Assembly: GCA_963822765.1 (NCBI GenBank)
Contig: CAWGJL010000005.1
Location: forward strand, 310,001 to 374,000
Length of the DNA: 64,000 nt
Source: Palsa-504 sp963822765
GTDB taxonomy: Bacteria > Actinomycetota > Actinomycetes > Streptosporangiales > Streptosporangiaceae
Direction of reading: 5' to 3'
This document shows, piece by piece, positions 51,012 through 62,344 of the stretch (position 1 is its first letter; each line of letters begins with the position of its first letter). Made by a program: the position numbers and the translations under genes. Under the pieces are notes generated by a model. It saw only the letters and a list, made by a program, of their open reading frames with translations, searched no databases and was not told the origin of the DNA.

Positions 51012-52565
51012 ATGGCGATGCCGGGCGCGGACAGCGACGAACTGGCCAAGTTCGGGTACAAGCAGGAACTGGACCGCTCGCTGGGGATGTTCTCCTCGTT
51101 CGCCGCGGGGTTCAGCTACATCTCGATCATGACCGGGGTGTTCGAGCTGTTCTTCTTCGGCTTCTTCTCGGGCGGCCCGGCGTTCATCTGGACCTGGCCG
51201 GCCGTGTTCGCGGGCCAGTTCCTGGTCGCGCTCTGCTTCGCCGAGCTCGCCGGGCAGTACCCGCTGGCCGGCTCGGTCTACCAGTGGTCCAAGCAGATCG
51301 CCAGGCCGTTCACCTCCTTCTTCGGCGGCTGGATCCTGAGCGTCGGCGCGATCGTGACGCTGGCCGCGGTGGCGGTGGCCTATCAGGTCGTCGCGCCGCA
51401 GATCTCCTCGGCGTTCGAGATCATCGGCACCAAGGCCGACATCGGGCTCGTGTCCACGCCGGGCGGAGCCAAGAACGCGCTGCTGCTGGCGGCCGTCCTG
51501 GTGGTGTTCACCACCATCATCAACATGGTCGGGGTCAAGACCATGGCGCGGATCAACAACTTCGGGGTGGCCGCCGAACTGGTCGGCGTCTCGTTGCTGA
51601 TCATCCTGCTGGCCGCGCACATCCGCCGCGGCTTCGGCGTCGCGTTCGACACGTTCGGCACCGGCAAGGGCTACCCGTGGGGGTACTTCGGCGCGTTCCT
51701 GGTGGCCGGGCTGATGAGCGCGTACGTCATGTACGGGTTCGACACCGCCGGGTCGCTGGCCGAGGAAACCAACAACCCGCGGAAGAACGCCCCGCCCGCG
51801 ATCTTGCGCGCGCTGATCGCGGCCGGGATCGCCGGCCTGCTGGTCATCTTGTTCGGCGAGATGTCGGTGCCGAACATCCATGCCCCGCAGCTCGGCACCT
51901 CCGGGCTGCCCTACCTGGTCAAGGCCACCCTGGGCGGTACCACCGGCGACCTGTTCCTGATCGACTCGCTGATCGCGATCACCGTGTGCAGCCTGGCCGT
52001 GCACGCCGGCGGGATCCGGATGATCTTCACCATGGGCCGGGACGGCCGGCTGCCGTACGCGTCGGCCGTCGCCAAGGTGCACGGCAAGTCCAAGACGCCG
52101 CTGGTCCCGTCGCTCGTGATCGGCGTGATCACGATCTTGCTGCTGGTGCTGAACGTCGGCAACCAGCGGGCGTTCTTCGTGCTCACCTCGGTCGCGATCA
52201 TCATGTTCTACCTCGCCTACCTGTGCGTCACCGGTCCCCTGCTGATCGCCCGGCTGCGCGGCAAGTGGCCGACGCCCGAGCACGGCCCCTACTTCAACCT
52301 GGGCCGCTGGGGGCTGGTGGTCAACCTGCTGGCCGTGATCTTCCAGGTCGGCGTCCTGGTCAACCTGGCCTGGCCGCGCGCGTCCGTCTACGGCGGCGAC
52401 CACTGGTACTTCCAGTGGGGCGCGTTCACCTTCACCGGCCTGCTCGGCGGGGTGGGCGTCATCTACTACTTCGCCAAGCTCCGCGGCCGCCCGGCGACGG
52501 TGCTGGCCGAGCACCAGGCCGGTCCCGCCCCGGTCGTGGTCGGCGCGGCCGACGAGACTGCCTGA
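51012..52565 (+). CDS. APC-superfamily amino acid/amine permease
   Basis: The product is 517 residues from ATG 51012 with GGAGG ten bases upstream. About 12 helices are seen. ELDRSLGMFSSFAAGFSYIS is the conserved APC start, with GWILSVGAIVTLAAVAVAYQ, NFGVAAELVGVSLLIILLAA, GFDTAGSLAEETNNPRKNAP (the typical F-D-x-x-x-x-x-E-E-T motif) and SLAVHAGGIRMIFTMGRDGR. Related proteins take up amino acids, GABA, urea-cycle compounds or amines. The next gene starts 15 bp downstream, so they may form an operon. A link to the hyp genes is not shown. Confidence 0.9.
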   Translation: MAMPGADSDELAKFGYKQELDRSLGMFSSFAAGFSYISIMTGVFELFFFGFFSGGPAFIWTWPAVFAGQFLVALCFAELAGQYPLAGSVYQWSKQIARPFTSFFGGWILSVGAIVTLAAVAVAYQVVAPQISSAFEIIGTKADIGLVSTPGGAKNALLLAAVLVVFTTIINMVGVKTMARINNFGVAAELVGVSLLIILLAAHIRRGFGVAFDTFGTGKGYPWGYFGAFLVAGLMSAYVMYGFDTAGSLAEETNNPRKNAPPAILRALIAAGIAGLLVILFGEMSVPNIHAPQLGTSGLPYLVKATLGGTTGDLFLIDSLIAITVCSLAVHAGGIRMIFTMGRDGRLPYASAVAKVHGKSKTPLVPSLVIGVITILLLVLNVGNQRAFFVLTSVAIIMFYLAYLCVTGPLLIARLRGKWPTPEHGPYFNLGRWGLVVNLLAVIFQVGVLVNLAWPRASVYGGDHWYFQWGAFTFTGLLGGVGVIYYFAKLRGRPATVLAEHQAGPAPVVVGAADETA

Positions 52566-52579
52566 GCTGACCCGCGGCG

Positions 52580-54437
52580 GTGGCGGTGTCCGCGTCCGGC
52601 TCCGGCCCCGGCCCGGCTCAGGGCGTCGCCGGGTTCCTGGGTTCCCGGCCGCCGTTCGACGCGGTGAGCGCCGGTGAACTGGCCCGGGTCGCGGCGGTCA
52701 CCCGGACCGAGGTCAGCCCGGGCGGCACGACGATCTTCCACCAGGGCGCCGGGCCGGTCGAGGACCTGCGGATGGTCCGGTCCGGCTCGGTCGAGGTCGT
52801 GCACGACGGGCGGGTCCTGGACCTGCTCGGCCCGGGCGAGCTGTTCGGGCAGGCCTCGATGATCTCCGGGCTGCCGACCGGCTTCGAGGCCCGGGCCGGC
52901 GAGGACACGGTGTGCTACCGCATCCCCGCGGACGTGGTGCGCCCGCTGCTGGCCCGCCCGGACGTGCTGGCGTTCGTGGCCCGCTCCATTGTGAGCCGCC
53001 CCCCGCCCATCGCGCCTCCGCCGGCCGACCCGGGGCAGCGCCGGGTGGCCGCGCTGATCCGCAGGCCGCCGCTGCTGTGCCCGGGCGAGGCGCCGATCCG
53101 GGCGGCGGCCCAGCAGATGACGGCCGCGGGCGTGAGCGCGGTCCTGGTCCGGCACGGCGCCACGGTCGGCATCGTGACCGACCGCGACCTGCGGTCCCGG
53201 GTGATCGCGGCGGGCCGCAGCCCGGACGAGCCGGTCTCGGCCGTCATGACCGAGCCCGCCTACACGGTCAGCGCCGACCGGCTGGGCGGCGACGTGCTGC
53301 TCGACATGCTCGAGCGCAACATCCACCACATCCCGGTGCTGTCCCCGGCGGGCGAGGTCCTGGGCGTGGTCGACGACGGCGACCTGGTGGCCGCCGAGGG
53401 ACGCATGCCGCTGCTGCTGCGCCGCGCGATCGGCCTGGCGCAGACCCAGGCGGACCTGGCCGCCGCGGCGGCCGGGCTGAACCCGGCGCTGGTCGCGCTG
53501 CGCGACGCGCAGGTGCCGGCCGAGCAGGTGGCCGCGGTGCGTTCGGTGGTGCTCGACGCGCTGATCCGGCGGCTGGCCGAGCTGGCCGTACGGGACGCCG
53601 GGCCGGCGCCGGCCCCGTTCACCTGGTTCGCGCTGGGCAGCCTGGCCCGGCGCGAGGCGGTGCCGTCCTCGGACGTGGACAGCGCGCTGGCCTGGGCGGG
53701 CGACGACGGGGCGGCGGGGTACGGCCGGCGGCTGGCCGGGGCGGTGAACGACGGGCTGCGGGCCTGCGGGCTGCCGCCCGACGCGCAGGGCGCGAACGCG
53801 GCCAACCCGCTGTTCGCCCGGTCCCTGACGTCCTGGCAGGCCCTGCGAGCGGAGCCTGAGCGAGGACCCGACCCAGGACAAGGCGCTGATCATGGCCTCG
53901 CTGATCACCGACGGCCGCCCGGTGTTCAGCACCGGGCCGCCGCCGGGCGGCGGGCTGTGGCAGATGTCCCCCGATCACCCCGACCTGCGCCGGCTGCTGG
54001 CCCAGTTCGCCCTGTCGTTCCGGCCGCCCACCGGGTTCTGGCGCGAGTTCGTGGTCGAGCACTCCGGCGAGCGGCGCGGGCAGCTCGACCTCAAGCACGG
54101 CGGGCTGATCCCGATCGTCGACCTGGCCCGCTGGGCCGGGATGGGCGCGGGGGTGACCAGCGGCTCCACCATGGACCGGCTGCGCGCGGCCGAGGCGGCC
54201 GGGACGCTGGCCGGGCCGGAGGCGCGGACGCTGATGGAGGCGTTCGGCTTCATCTCCTCGCTGCGCCTGGACCATCAGGTCGAGCAGCTGCGCCGCGGCG
54301 AGCCGCCGGACGACTTCATCGACCCCAAGACGCTGAACCCGCTGGCCCGGTCCTACCTGCGCGAGGCGTTCCGGGCTGTGGCCTCGGTCCAGGCCGGGCT
54401 GGCCGCCGAGCTGTCGCTCGGCGTGCGCTGGGGCTAG
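52580..54437 (+). pseudogene. CNB-CBS-DUF294 nucleotidyltransferase-like signalling protein, frameshifted
   Basis: GTG 52580. Residues 10-130 form a cyclic-nucleotide-binding domain (TTIFHQGAGPVEDLRMVRSG, LGPGELFGQASMISGLPTGF). A CBS pair lies near 160-275 (VLVRHGATVGIVTDRDLRSR, AVMTEPAYTVSADR, VLGVVDDGDLVAAEG). The DUF294 nucleotidyltransferase motif FTWFALGSLARREAVPSSDV starts near 355. Around 53846 the frame breaks, then continues in another as SLSEDPTQDKALIMASLITD, through LDLKHGGLIPIVDLARWAGM to the stop at 54437. Corrected length is about 618 residues, the full size for a GlnD-like regulator. The 3' end overlaps hypF by four bases, convergently. Confidence 0.82.
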
Positions 54438-56689
54438 CGCCCCGCGAGGCGGTCGCGGGCGGCGGCGATGACGGCCTGGCCCAGGCTGATGCCGCCGTCG
54501 TTGCACGGGACGCGGGAGTGGGTCAGGACGCGGAAGCCGCGGGCCTCCAGGCGGGCCGCGGTGGCGTGCAGCAGGAGCATGTTCTGGAACACGCCGCCGG
54601 ACAGGGCGACCGTGGCCAGGCCGTGGCGCTCGCGCAGCAGCACGCAGCCGGCCTCGATGGCGGCCGCGACGCCGTGGTGGAAGCGGGCGGCGATGACGGG
54701 GGCACGAACCCCGGCCGTTAGGTCAGAAAGAAGAGCGGTCAGGAGGTCGGCGCCGAGGATCTGGAACGGGTCGCCCGCCACGACGGCGGCGGGGTAAGCC
54801 GCAGTCTCGGCCGGGTCGGCCAGTTGCTCGAGCTCGATGGCGGCCTGGCCCTCGTAGTTGATCGTGTCCCGGACGCCGAGCAGCGCGGCGGCGGCGTCGA
54901 ACAGCCGGCCCGCGCTGGAGGTAAGCGGGGCGTTGACGCCCTTGGCGGCCATGGCGGTGACCTGCGCCCAGCGATCAGCGTTGCGCCGGGCCACGTCGAG
55001 GTCGTCCCGGTCCAGGTAGGCGGCGGCCATCCGCCACGGCTGGCGGATCGCCGCCGCGCCGCCGGGCATCGGCACCGGGGCCAGGTGGCCGGCCCGCTCG
55101 AAGCCGGCCAGCCCGGCGACCAGGAACTCGCCGCCCCAGATGGTGCCGTCGGTGCCGTAGCCGGTGCCGTCGAAGGCGACCCCGATGACCGGGCCGTCCG
55201 CCCCGTTGTCGGCCAGGCAGGAGGCGATGTGCGCGTGGTGGTGCTGTACCGGTTGCAGGTCGGCGCCGTCCAGGTCGAGCGCGTACTTGGTGGACAGGTA
55301 CTCCGGGTGCAGGTCGTGCGCGACGACCTGCGGCTCGATGTCGAACAGGCGGCGGAAGTGCTCGATGCCCTCGGTGAAGGAGCGCAGCGTCTCGGCGTTC
55401 TCCAGGTCGCCGATGTGATGCGAGAGGAACGCGTGCCGCCCTTTGGCCAGGCAGAACGTGTTCTTCAGCTCGGCGCCGCAGGCCAGCACCGGGCGGGGGA
55501 AGCCGGCGCTGGCGGTGACCGGTTCCGGGACGTAGCCGCGGGACCGCCGGATCAGCATCGGCCGGGCGCGGAACGTCCGGGCCACCGAGTCGTCGGTCCG
55601 GATGTGGATGGCCCGGTCGTGGGTAAGGAACGCGTCCGCGATCGGGGCGAGGCGTTCCAGCGCGTCGTCGTCGTGGTAGGCGATCGGCTCGTCGGAGACG
55701 TTGCCGCTGGTCAGTACGATAGGGCGGGCCATGGTTCGGACCAGCAGGTGGTGCAGCGGGGTGTAGGGCAGCATGACCCCGAGCGAGCGGTTGCCGGGGG
55801 CGGCGGCCGGGGCGACGGCCGCGTCCGGGCGGCGGGGCAGCAGGACGATGGGGCGGGCGGGGCTGGTCAGCAGGGCCGCGGCGGCTTCGCCGACCTCGAC
55901 CAGGTCCCGGGCCTGGGTCAGGTCGGCGGCCAGCACGGCGAACGGCTTGTCCTCGCGGTGCTTGCGGGCGCGCAGGGCGGCGACGGCCGGCTGGCAGGCG
56001 GCGTCGACGGCCAGGTGGTAGCCGCCCAGGCCCTTGACCGCGAGGATCTGGCCTGCCGTGAGCAGTTCGGCGGCGCGGGTGAGGGGATCGCCGGGCAGCG
56101 GGTTCCCGGCCCGGTCGCGGAGGGTCAGCCGGGGGCCGCAGGCCGGGCAGCAGGTCGGCTGGGCGTGGAACCGGCGGTCGGCGGGATCGTGGTACTCGGC
56201 CTCGCACGCCGGGCACATGGCGAACGGGGCCATCGTGGTGAACGGCCGGTCGTAGGGCACGTCCCGGACGATGGTGAACCGGGGGCCGCAGTTGGTGCAG
56301 TTGATGAACGGGTAACGGTAGCGGCGGTCGCCCGGGTCGGCGAGCTCGGTCAGGCAGTCGGCGCAGGTCGCGGTGTCGGCCGAGACCAGGGTGCGGCGAG
56401 GGCCGGCCGCCGGGCTCGGGGCGATGGCGAAGCGGGTGTCGCCGTTCGGGGGGAGGGGACGCGCGGTGACCCGCTCGATGCGGGCCAGCGGGGGCGGGTC
56501 TCGTTCCAGTTTGCGCAGGAACTCGGTCACGGCCGCGGCCGGCCCCTCGACCTCGACGAACACGCCGTCGACGTCGTTGCCGACGAACCCGGCCAGGCCG
56601 AGGCCGGTGGCCAGGGTGTAGACGAACGGGCGGAAGCCGACGCCCTGGACGATCCCCTCGACCCGGATCGCGGTGCGGACCGGCGTCAC
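54434..56689 (-). CDS. hypF: Carbamoyltransferase HypF
   Basis: The product is 751 residues. An acylphosphatase domain (RVEGIVQGVGFRPFVYTLAT) is followed by two zinc fingers (CADCLTELADPGDRRYRYPF, CTNCGPRF; CPACEAEY, CPACGPR). A YrdC-like domain spans about 200-380 with AVKGLGGYHLAVDAACQPAV, and a Kae1-like domain ends the protein (VQHHHAHIASCLADNGADGP, FDGTGYGTDGTIWGGEFLVA, LSGGVFQNMLLLHATAARLE). HypF makes carbamoyl-adenylate from carbamoylphosphate and transfers it to HypE. ATG 56689 overlaps the stop of the C-S lyase gene (ATGA), so hypF translation depends on it. Confidence 0.96.
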   Translation of the reverse strand: MTPVRTAIRVEGIVQGVGFRPFVYTLATGLGLAGFVGNDVDGVFVEVEGPAAAVTEFLRKLERDPPPLARIERVTARPLPPNGDTRFAIAPSPAAGPRRTLVSADTATCADCLTELADPGDRRYRYPFINCTNCGPRFTIVRDVPYDRPFTTMAPFAMCPACEAEYHDPADRRFHAQPTCCPACGPRLTLRDRAGNPLPGDPLTRAAELLTAGQILAVKGLGGYHLAVDAACQPAVAALRARKHREDKPFAVLAADLTQARDLVEVGEAAAALLTSPARPIVLLPRRPDAAVAPAAAPGNRSLGVMLPYTPLHHLLVRTMARPIVLTSGNVSDEPIAYHDDDALERLAPIADAFLTHDRAIHIRTDDSVARTFRARPMLIRRSRGYVPEPVTASAGFPRPVLACGAELKNTFCLAKGRHAFLSHHIGDLENAETLRSFTEGIEHFRRLFDIEPQVVAHDLHPEYLSTKYALDLDGADLQPVQHHHAHIASCLADNGADGPVIGVAFDGTGYGTDGTIWGGEFLVAGLAGFERAGHLAPVPMPGGAAAIRQPWRMAAAYLDRDDLDVARRNADRWAQVTAMAAKGVNAPLTSSAGRLFDAAAALLGVRDTINYEGQAAIELEQLADPAETAAYPAAVVAGDPFQILGADLLTALLSDLTAGVRAPVIAARFHHGVAAAIEAGCVLLRERHGLATVALSGGVFQNMLLLHATAARLEARGFRVLTHSRVPCNDGGISLGQAVIAAARDRLAGR

Positions 56690-57864
56690 CGGTGCGGGCC
56701 CAGGGCGGCCGCCACCCGCTCGACCATCTCGGTGAGGATGGGCTGGGGCGTGGCGAAGTTGAGCCGGAAGGCGCCCGGGCCGCCGTCGCCGAAGGCGGGC
56801 CCGTCGATCACCGTGACCTGGGCGCGCTCGGTGACCAGGGCGCCGGGCGAGCCGGGCAGGTCCATGGCCGTGCAGTCGAGCCAGGCCAGGTAGGTGCCGT
56901 CGGGCGGGCGGTAGCGCACCTGGGGCAGGTGCTGGCGCAGCAGGCTGGCCAGCAGCCGGCGGCTGTCGTCGAGGTAGGCCATGACCTCATCCAGCCACCC
57001 CTCGCCGTGCCGGTAGGCGGCGATGTTGGCCACCACGCCGGGGTTGGCGGCCCCGTGCGAGGCGAAGAAGCCCAGCTCCGCCCAGACCTTCCGGTCGGGG
57101 TCACTGGACAAGATGACCTGCGCGCACTTGAGGCCGGGCAGGTTCCAGGCCTTGGACGCGGAGGTGGCGGTCAGCGTGTGCGCCGCGGCGGCCGGCGAGG
57201 AGGCCGCGTAGGGCAGGTGCCGCTGTCCGGGGTAGACCAGCGGGCCGTGGATCTCGTCGGCGAACACCCGGCCGCCGTGCCGGTCGACCACGTCGGTCAG
57301 CTGAGCGATCTCGGCCGCGGTGAAGACCCGGCCGAGCGGGTTGTACGGGTTGCAGAAGATGAGCAGGTGCCCGCCGGCCCGGAAGGCGTCCTCGATCGCG
57401 TCCAGGTCGAGGGCGAACAACCCGTCCTCGTCGCGCATCCGGACCTGGATGATCTCGCGTCCCAGGTAGCCCGGCACGGACAGGAACGGCATGTACGCGG
57501 GGGTGGGGAGGATGACCGGCGAGCCGGGCCGCGAGTAGTGCGTGATGGCCAGTTCCAGCGCCTTGATCACGTCCGGGACGTGGTGCACGTCGGCGGGGTC
57601 GACGGCCCAGCCGTACCGGCGGCGCATGAAGTCCGCGCACGCCGCGGCCAGCTGATCGGCCAGCACCGGGGACAGGTAGCCGAAGTTCGCGTCGGCCGAC
57701 AGCGCGTCCAGCGCGTCCAGGATGGCGGGCGCGGCACCGAAGTCCATCTCGGCCACGGCCGCGCCGAACCCGTCCGGGCCCGGGGCGGTCCACTTGAAGC
57801 TGCCGCGGGCGCGCAGCGTCGCCGCCGTGGTCCGGTCGATCGCCTCCCGAAGCGTCTGTGGCAC
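56686..57864 (-). CDS. PatB/MalY-type C-S beta-lyase (PLP aminotransferase fold)
   Basis: The product is 392 residues from GTG 57864. Fold type I PLP enzyme: FKWTAPGPDGFGAAVAEMDF and RRRYGWAVDPADVHHVPDVI at the start, LLIFCNPYNPLGRVFTAAEI, VFADEIHGPLVYPG with the PLP-binding Asp, and SASKAWNLPGLKCAQVI with the Schiff-base Lys. Such enzymes cleave cystathionine or cysteine, releasing a thiol or sulfide. hypF follows in a four-base overlap, so both are made together; a sulfur-linked role in maturation is only a possibility. Confidence 0.88.
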   Translation of the reverse strand: MPQTLREAIDRTTAATLRARGSFKWTAPGPDGFGAAVAEMDFGAAPAILDALDALSADANFGYLSPVLADQLAAACADFMRRRYGWAVDPADVHHVPDVIKALELAITHYSRPGSPVILPTPAYMPFLSVPGYLGREIIQVRMRDEDGLFALDLDAIEDAFRAGGHLLIFCNPYNPLGRVFTAAEIAQLTDVVDRHGGRVFADEIHGPLVYPGQRHLPYAASSPAAAAHTLTATSASKAWNLPGLKCAQVILSSDPDRKVWAELGFFASHGAANPGVVANIAAYRHGEGWLDEVMAYLDDSRRLLASLLRQHLPQVRYRPPDGTYLAWLDCTAMDLPGSPGALVTERAQVTVIDGPAFGDGGPGAFRLNFATPQPILTEMVERVAAALGPHR

Positions 57865-57903
57865 ATCGCTATCCTCGCACCTGGCGGGTCCGGACCTGAG
57901 TTG

Positions 57904-58074
57904 TCAGTGCATGCCGTGCAGGAGCACGAACGCTCCCACGCCCACCGCGACCACGATCAGCGCGAGCAGCAGGCGGAGTAGTTCCTTCCAGAACACCGCG
58001 CCGGCCACCGCGATAACGAGGATGACGGCCCGGGCGCTCTCGAGGTCCTGGGCTGGTCCTTGGCTGGGTATCAT
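57904..58074 (-). CDS. Small single-helix membrane protein
   Basis: ATG 58074 has GGGGAGG seven bases upstream. The product is 56 residues: PSQGPAQDLESARAVILVIA, then a hydrophobic stretch LLRLLLALIVVAVGVGAFVL, ending HGMH. One or two transmembrane helices are likely. It lies 39 bp upstream of the C-S lyase gene on the same strand, so it may be the first gene of the patB-hypF transcript. Family unknown. Confidence 0.65.
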   Translation of the reverse strand: MIPSQGPAQDLESARAVILVIAVAGAVFWKELLRLLLALIVVAVGVGAFVLLHGMH

Positions 58075-58198
58075 CGTTGCCTCCCCGAACAGCTCCGTGT
58101 TCGTACTACGGAAACCGGCCGGGCCTGATTAGCTGCGGTTTCCCGCGGAGGCGCTGGCCCTCAACCCGGAGCAGAGCGGCTCGTGCCAGGATGACGAC

Positions 58199-59836
<1,638 letters not shown>

Positions 59837-59858
59837 TGGCCGGGTGCGGCACGATGGC

Positions 59859-60632
59859 TTACAGGCCCAGGTCGCCGAGTTCCTTGTGCAGGTCGGCGCG
59901 GGGATGGCCCTGGCCGACCTGGAGTTCCTTGCCGGTCGCGGGCTGGCCGCCCGTTCGCTGCGGCTTGATCTTGCCCGGCTGCCCGCGGCCCGCCAGGCCG
60001 CGCCGGGTGCGGAAGATCCAGCCCGAGGCCAGCCCGCCGACCAGCCCGCCGAGGTGATCGATCCAGCTCACGCCCGGAGTGCCCGGGATGGCCACGGTCA
60101 GGATGTAGGCGTAGGACAGGGCCATGACCACCGCGGCCAGCGCGTCGATCACGTTCCGGTCGATCAGCCCGCGGGCCAGGACGTAGCCGAAGTAGCCGAA
60201 GATCAGGCCGCTGGCCCCCACGGTGAGGCCGTTGCCCTGGAACAGCCAGACCGCCAGGCCGCTGGTGATGGCCACGATCAAGGTCACGCCGAGGAACTTG
60301 ACCACGCCGCGGTAGGCGGCGAGCAGGCCGAACACGAACAGCGGCCCGGAGTTGCCCTCGATGTGGTCCCAGGAGAAGTGCAGGAACGGGGCGGTGAAGA
60401 TGTCGCCCAGGTGCCCGAGGCTGCGCGGCACGATGCCGTAGCTGCCGTCGAGGTGGTAGTGGTCGGCCCAGTTCGCGATCTGCAGGATCCAGATCAGCAC
60501 GATGAACCCGACCATCAGGAAGAAGGCCTTGCGGGCCTCGCCGATGTCGATCTCGGCCGCCCGGCGGCGGTGGCCGCCGGTCCCGGCCTGCGGAGCCGTT
60601 CCGAGGTTTCCGGTGCCGGGCTGGTTCGTCAT
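59859..60632 (-). CDS. Rhomboid-family intramembrane serine protease
   Basis: The product is 257 residues from ATG 60632. Six hydrophobic helices follow a 35-residue cytoplasmic start. APFLHFSWDHIEGNSGPLFV is the conserved region with H and N, GASGLIFGYFGYVLARGLID holds the catalytic Ser (G-x-S-G), and WIDHLGGLVGGLASGWIF the catalytic His. The protease cuts transmembrane helices of partner proteins. The C-terminal 40 residues are basic and Gly/Pro-rich. The gene is convergent with pgm. Confidence 0.9.
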   Translation of the reverse strand: MTNQPGTGNLGTAPQAGTGGHRRRAAEIDIGEARKAFFLMVGFIVLIWILQIANWADHYHLDGSYGIVPRSLGHLGDIFTAPFLHFSWDHIEGNSGPLFVFGLLAAYRGVVKFLGVTLIVAITSGLAVWLFQGNGLTVGASGLIFGYFGYVLARGLIDRNVIDALAAVVMALSYAYILTVAIPGTPGVSWIDHLGGLVGGLASGWIFRTRRGLAGRGQPGKIKPQRTGGQPATGKELQVGQGHPRADLHKELGDLGL

Positions 60633-60816
60633 GCTTCCATTGTGGACCAGCTTTCCTGTGCTGCGGCTGGACCGGCGGTGCGATTTCGCTGGCCGGATTT
60701 GGCCGGACGGGCGCTGGATTCCGGCGCTGACCTGCGTGCACGCGCGTTTGAGCGGACGTACATTGGCTAGTAGGGCATCATGACGCGCAGCCAACGCATC
60801 GCTGGCGGCGGCGTGA

Positions 60817-61832
60817 ATGGTTGCGGAGGTGGCCGTGGCTGCGGTGGTGTTCGGTCCGGATCGGGCGCGTTCCCTTGGTCCCGTGGCCTTGGTGCTCGGG
60901 GCGGGCGGCGTACTCGGCGCGGCCTGGATGACCGGCGCCCTGGCCCGCCTGGCAGAACGGCTGCCCGGCCCGGTCGGTAACGTCGACCTCGTGATCGGGA
61001 CCAGCGCGGGCAGCGTGCTGGCCGCGGCCCTGCGCTGCGGCACGCCGTTCGAGGAGATCACTGCCTGGCAGCGCGGCCAGGCCAGCGGCCCGCTAACCGA
61101 ATCGGTCGCGCTGGCCGCGCAGGACGGCCCGCTGCCGCCGCTGCCCCGGATGCGCTTCGGCTCGGTCCCGCTGGCCTGCGCGGCTCTGATCACCCCGCTC
61201 CGGGTACCGCCGTGGGTAGGTGTGAGCGCCTGGCTGCCGCACGGCCGCGGCCGGCACACCGCGCTGCGCTCCCTGATCACCGGGCTGCAGCACCGGGCCG
61301 GGCCTGCGGCTGGCCCGGCCGGCCGACCTGGATCTCGGCGGTGGACTACGACACCGGGCAGCGCGTCCTGTTCGGCCGCGACGGCGCCCCGCCGGCGTCG
61401 CTGACCGACGCCGTGGTCGCGTCCTGCTCCATCCCCGGCTGGTACGAGCCGGCCGTCATCGGCGGCCGGCGCTACGTCGACGGCGGCGTCCGGTCCATGA
61501 CCTCGCTGGACGTGCTGGCCGGCACGGACATCCGGGACGTCTACGTGCTCGCGCCTATGGCCAGCACCGAGACCGACCATCCGCTCCAGCCGCACCTGCG
61601 GATGGAACGCAGGCTCCGGCAGGTCCTGACCCACGTCTTGGTCCGGCAGGCCCGGGCGCTGGCCGCACAGGGCAAACGGGTGACCGTGCTGACGCCGGGC
61701 CCGCGGGACCTGGCCGCGATGGGGGTCAACCTGATGGACCCCCGGCGCAGGCAGGCGGTGCTGGAGCTGTCCTTCCGGACCTCGGCCGAGGCGCTGGCCG
61801 CGCTGGACGGCGCCGCCGCGCGGGCGGCGTGA
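60817..61832 (+). pseudogene. Patatin-like phospholipase, frameshifted
   Basis: From ATG 60817, VALVLGAGGVLGAAWMTGAL is the oxyanion G-x-G-G-x-x-G loop and LVIGTSAGSVLAAAL the nucleophile elbow G-x-S-x-G. After about 61305 the frame shifts; a second frame gives WISAVDYDTGQRVLFGRDGA, SLTDAVVASCSIPGWYEPAV, and YVDGGVRSMTSLDVL with the catalytic Asp (D-G-G). Corrected length is about 338 residues. Members hydrolyse lipids at membranes. One inserted or lost base explains the break. Confidence 0.8.
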
Positions 61833-61839
61833 TCCCGGG

Positions 61840-62280
61840 TTAGTGCTCGAGCGCGGCGTCGAGGGTGATGTCCACCCCGGTGAGCGCCTTGCTGACCGGG
61901 CAGCCGGCCTTGGCGTCCTGCGCCACCTTGGCGAACTGGGCGTCGTCCAGCCCCTCGACCTCACCGCGGACGGTGAGCTTGATGCCGGTCAGCCGGAACC
62001 CGCCCGCCGGGTCGGGCCCGAGCGACACGTCGGCCTGCACGTCGAGCGCCTGCGGGGTGCCGCCCGCCTGGCCGATCAGCGCGGACAGCTGCATCGCGTA
62101 GCACGAGGAGTGGGCCGCGGCGATGAGCTCCTCGGGGCTGGTGTAGCCGCCTGCGTCGTCGGCGGCGCGCCGCGGGAACGACACCTCGTAGGTGGCGAGC
62201 TTGGAGCTCGTCAGCTCGACCAGGCCCTTGCCCTGCTCCAGGGTCCCGGTCCAGGCGGTGCGTGCGGTACGGGTGGGCAT
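61840..62280 (-). CDS. OsmC-family peroxiredoxin
   Basis: The product is 146 residues from ATG 62280, with GAGGAG upstream. TARTAWTGTLEQGKGLVELT starts the fold. AAAHSSCYAMQLSALI holds the peroxidatic Cys and DAKAGCPVSKALTGVDITLD the resolving Cys. YTSPEELIAAAHSSCYAM is the signature helix. It detoxifies organic hydroperoxides, and its substrate preference is for lipid hydroperoxides in related proteins. The gene lies convergent to the patatin gene, only eight bases apart. Confidence 0.93.
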   Translation of the reverse strand: MPTRTARTAWTGTLEQGKGLVELTSSKLATYEVSFPRRAADDAGGYTSPEELIAAAHSSCYAMQLSALIGQAGGTPQALDVQADVSLGPDPAGGFRLTGIKLTVRGEVEGLDDAQFAKVAQDAKAGCPVSKALTGVDITLDAALEH

Positions 62281-62344
62281 CGGCTCTCCTCAACGTCCTT
62301 GACGGGCTTACCTGGGCCAAGCTACCCCAGGCCATACTGGGCAC

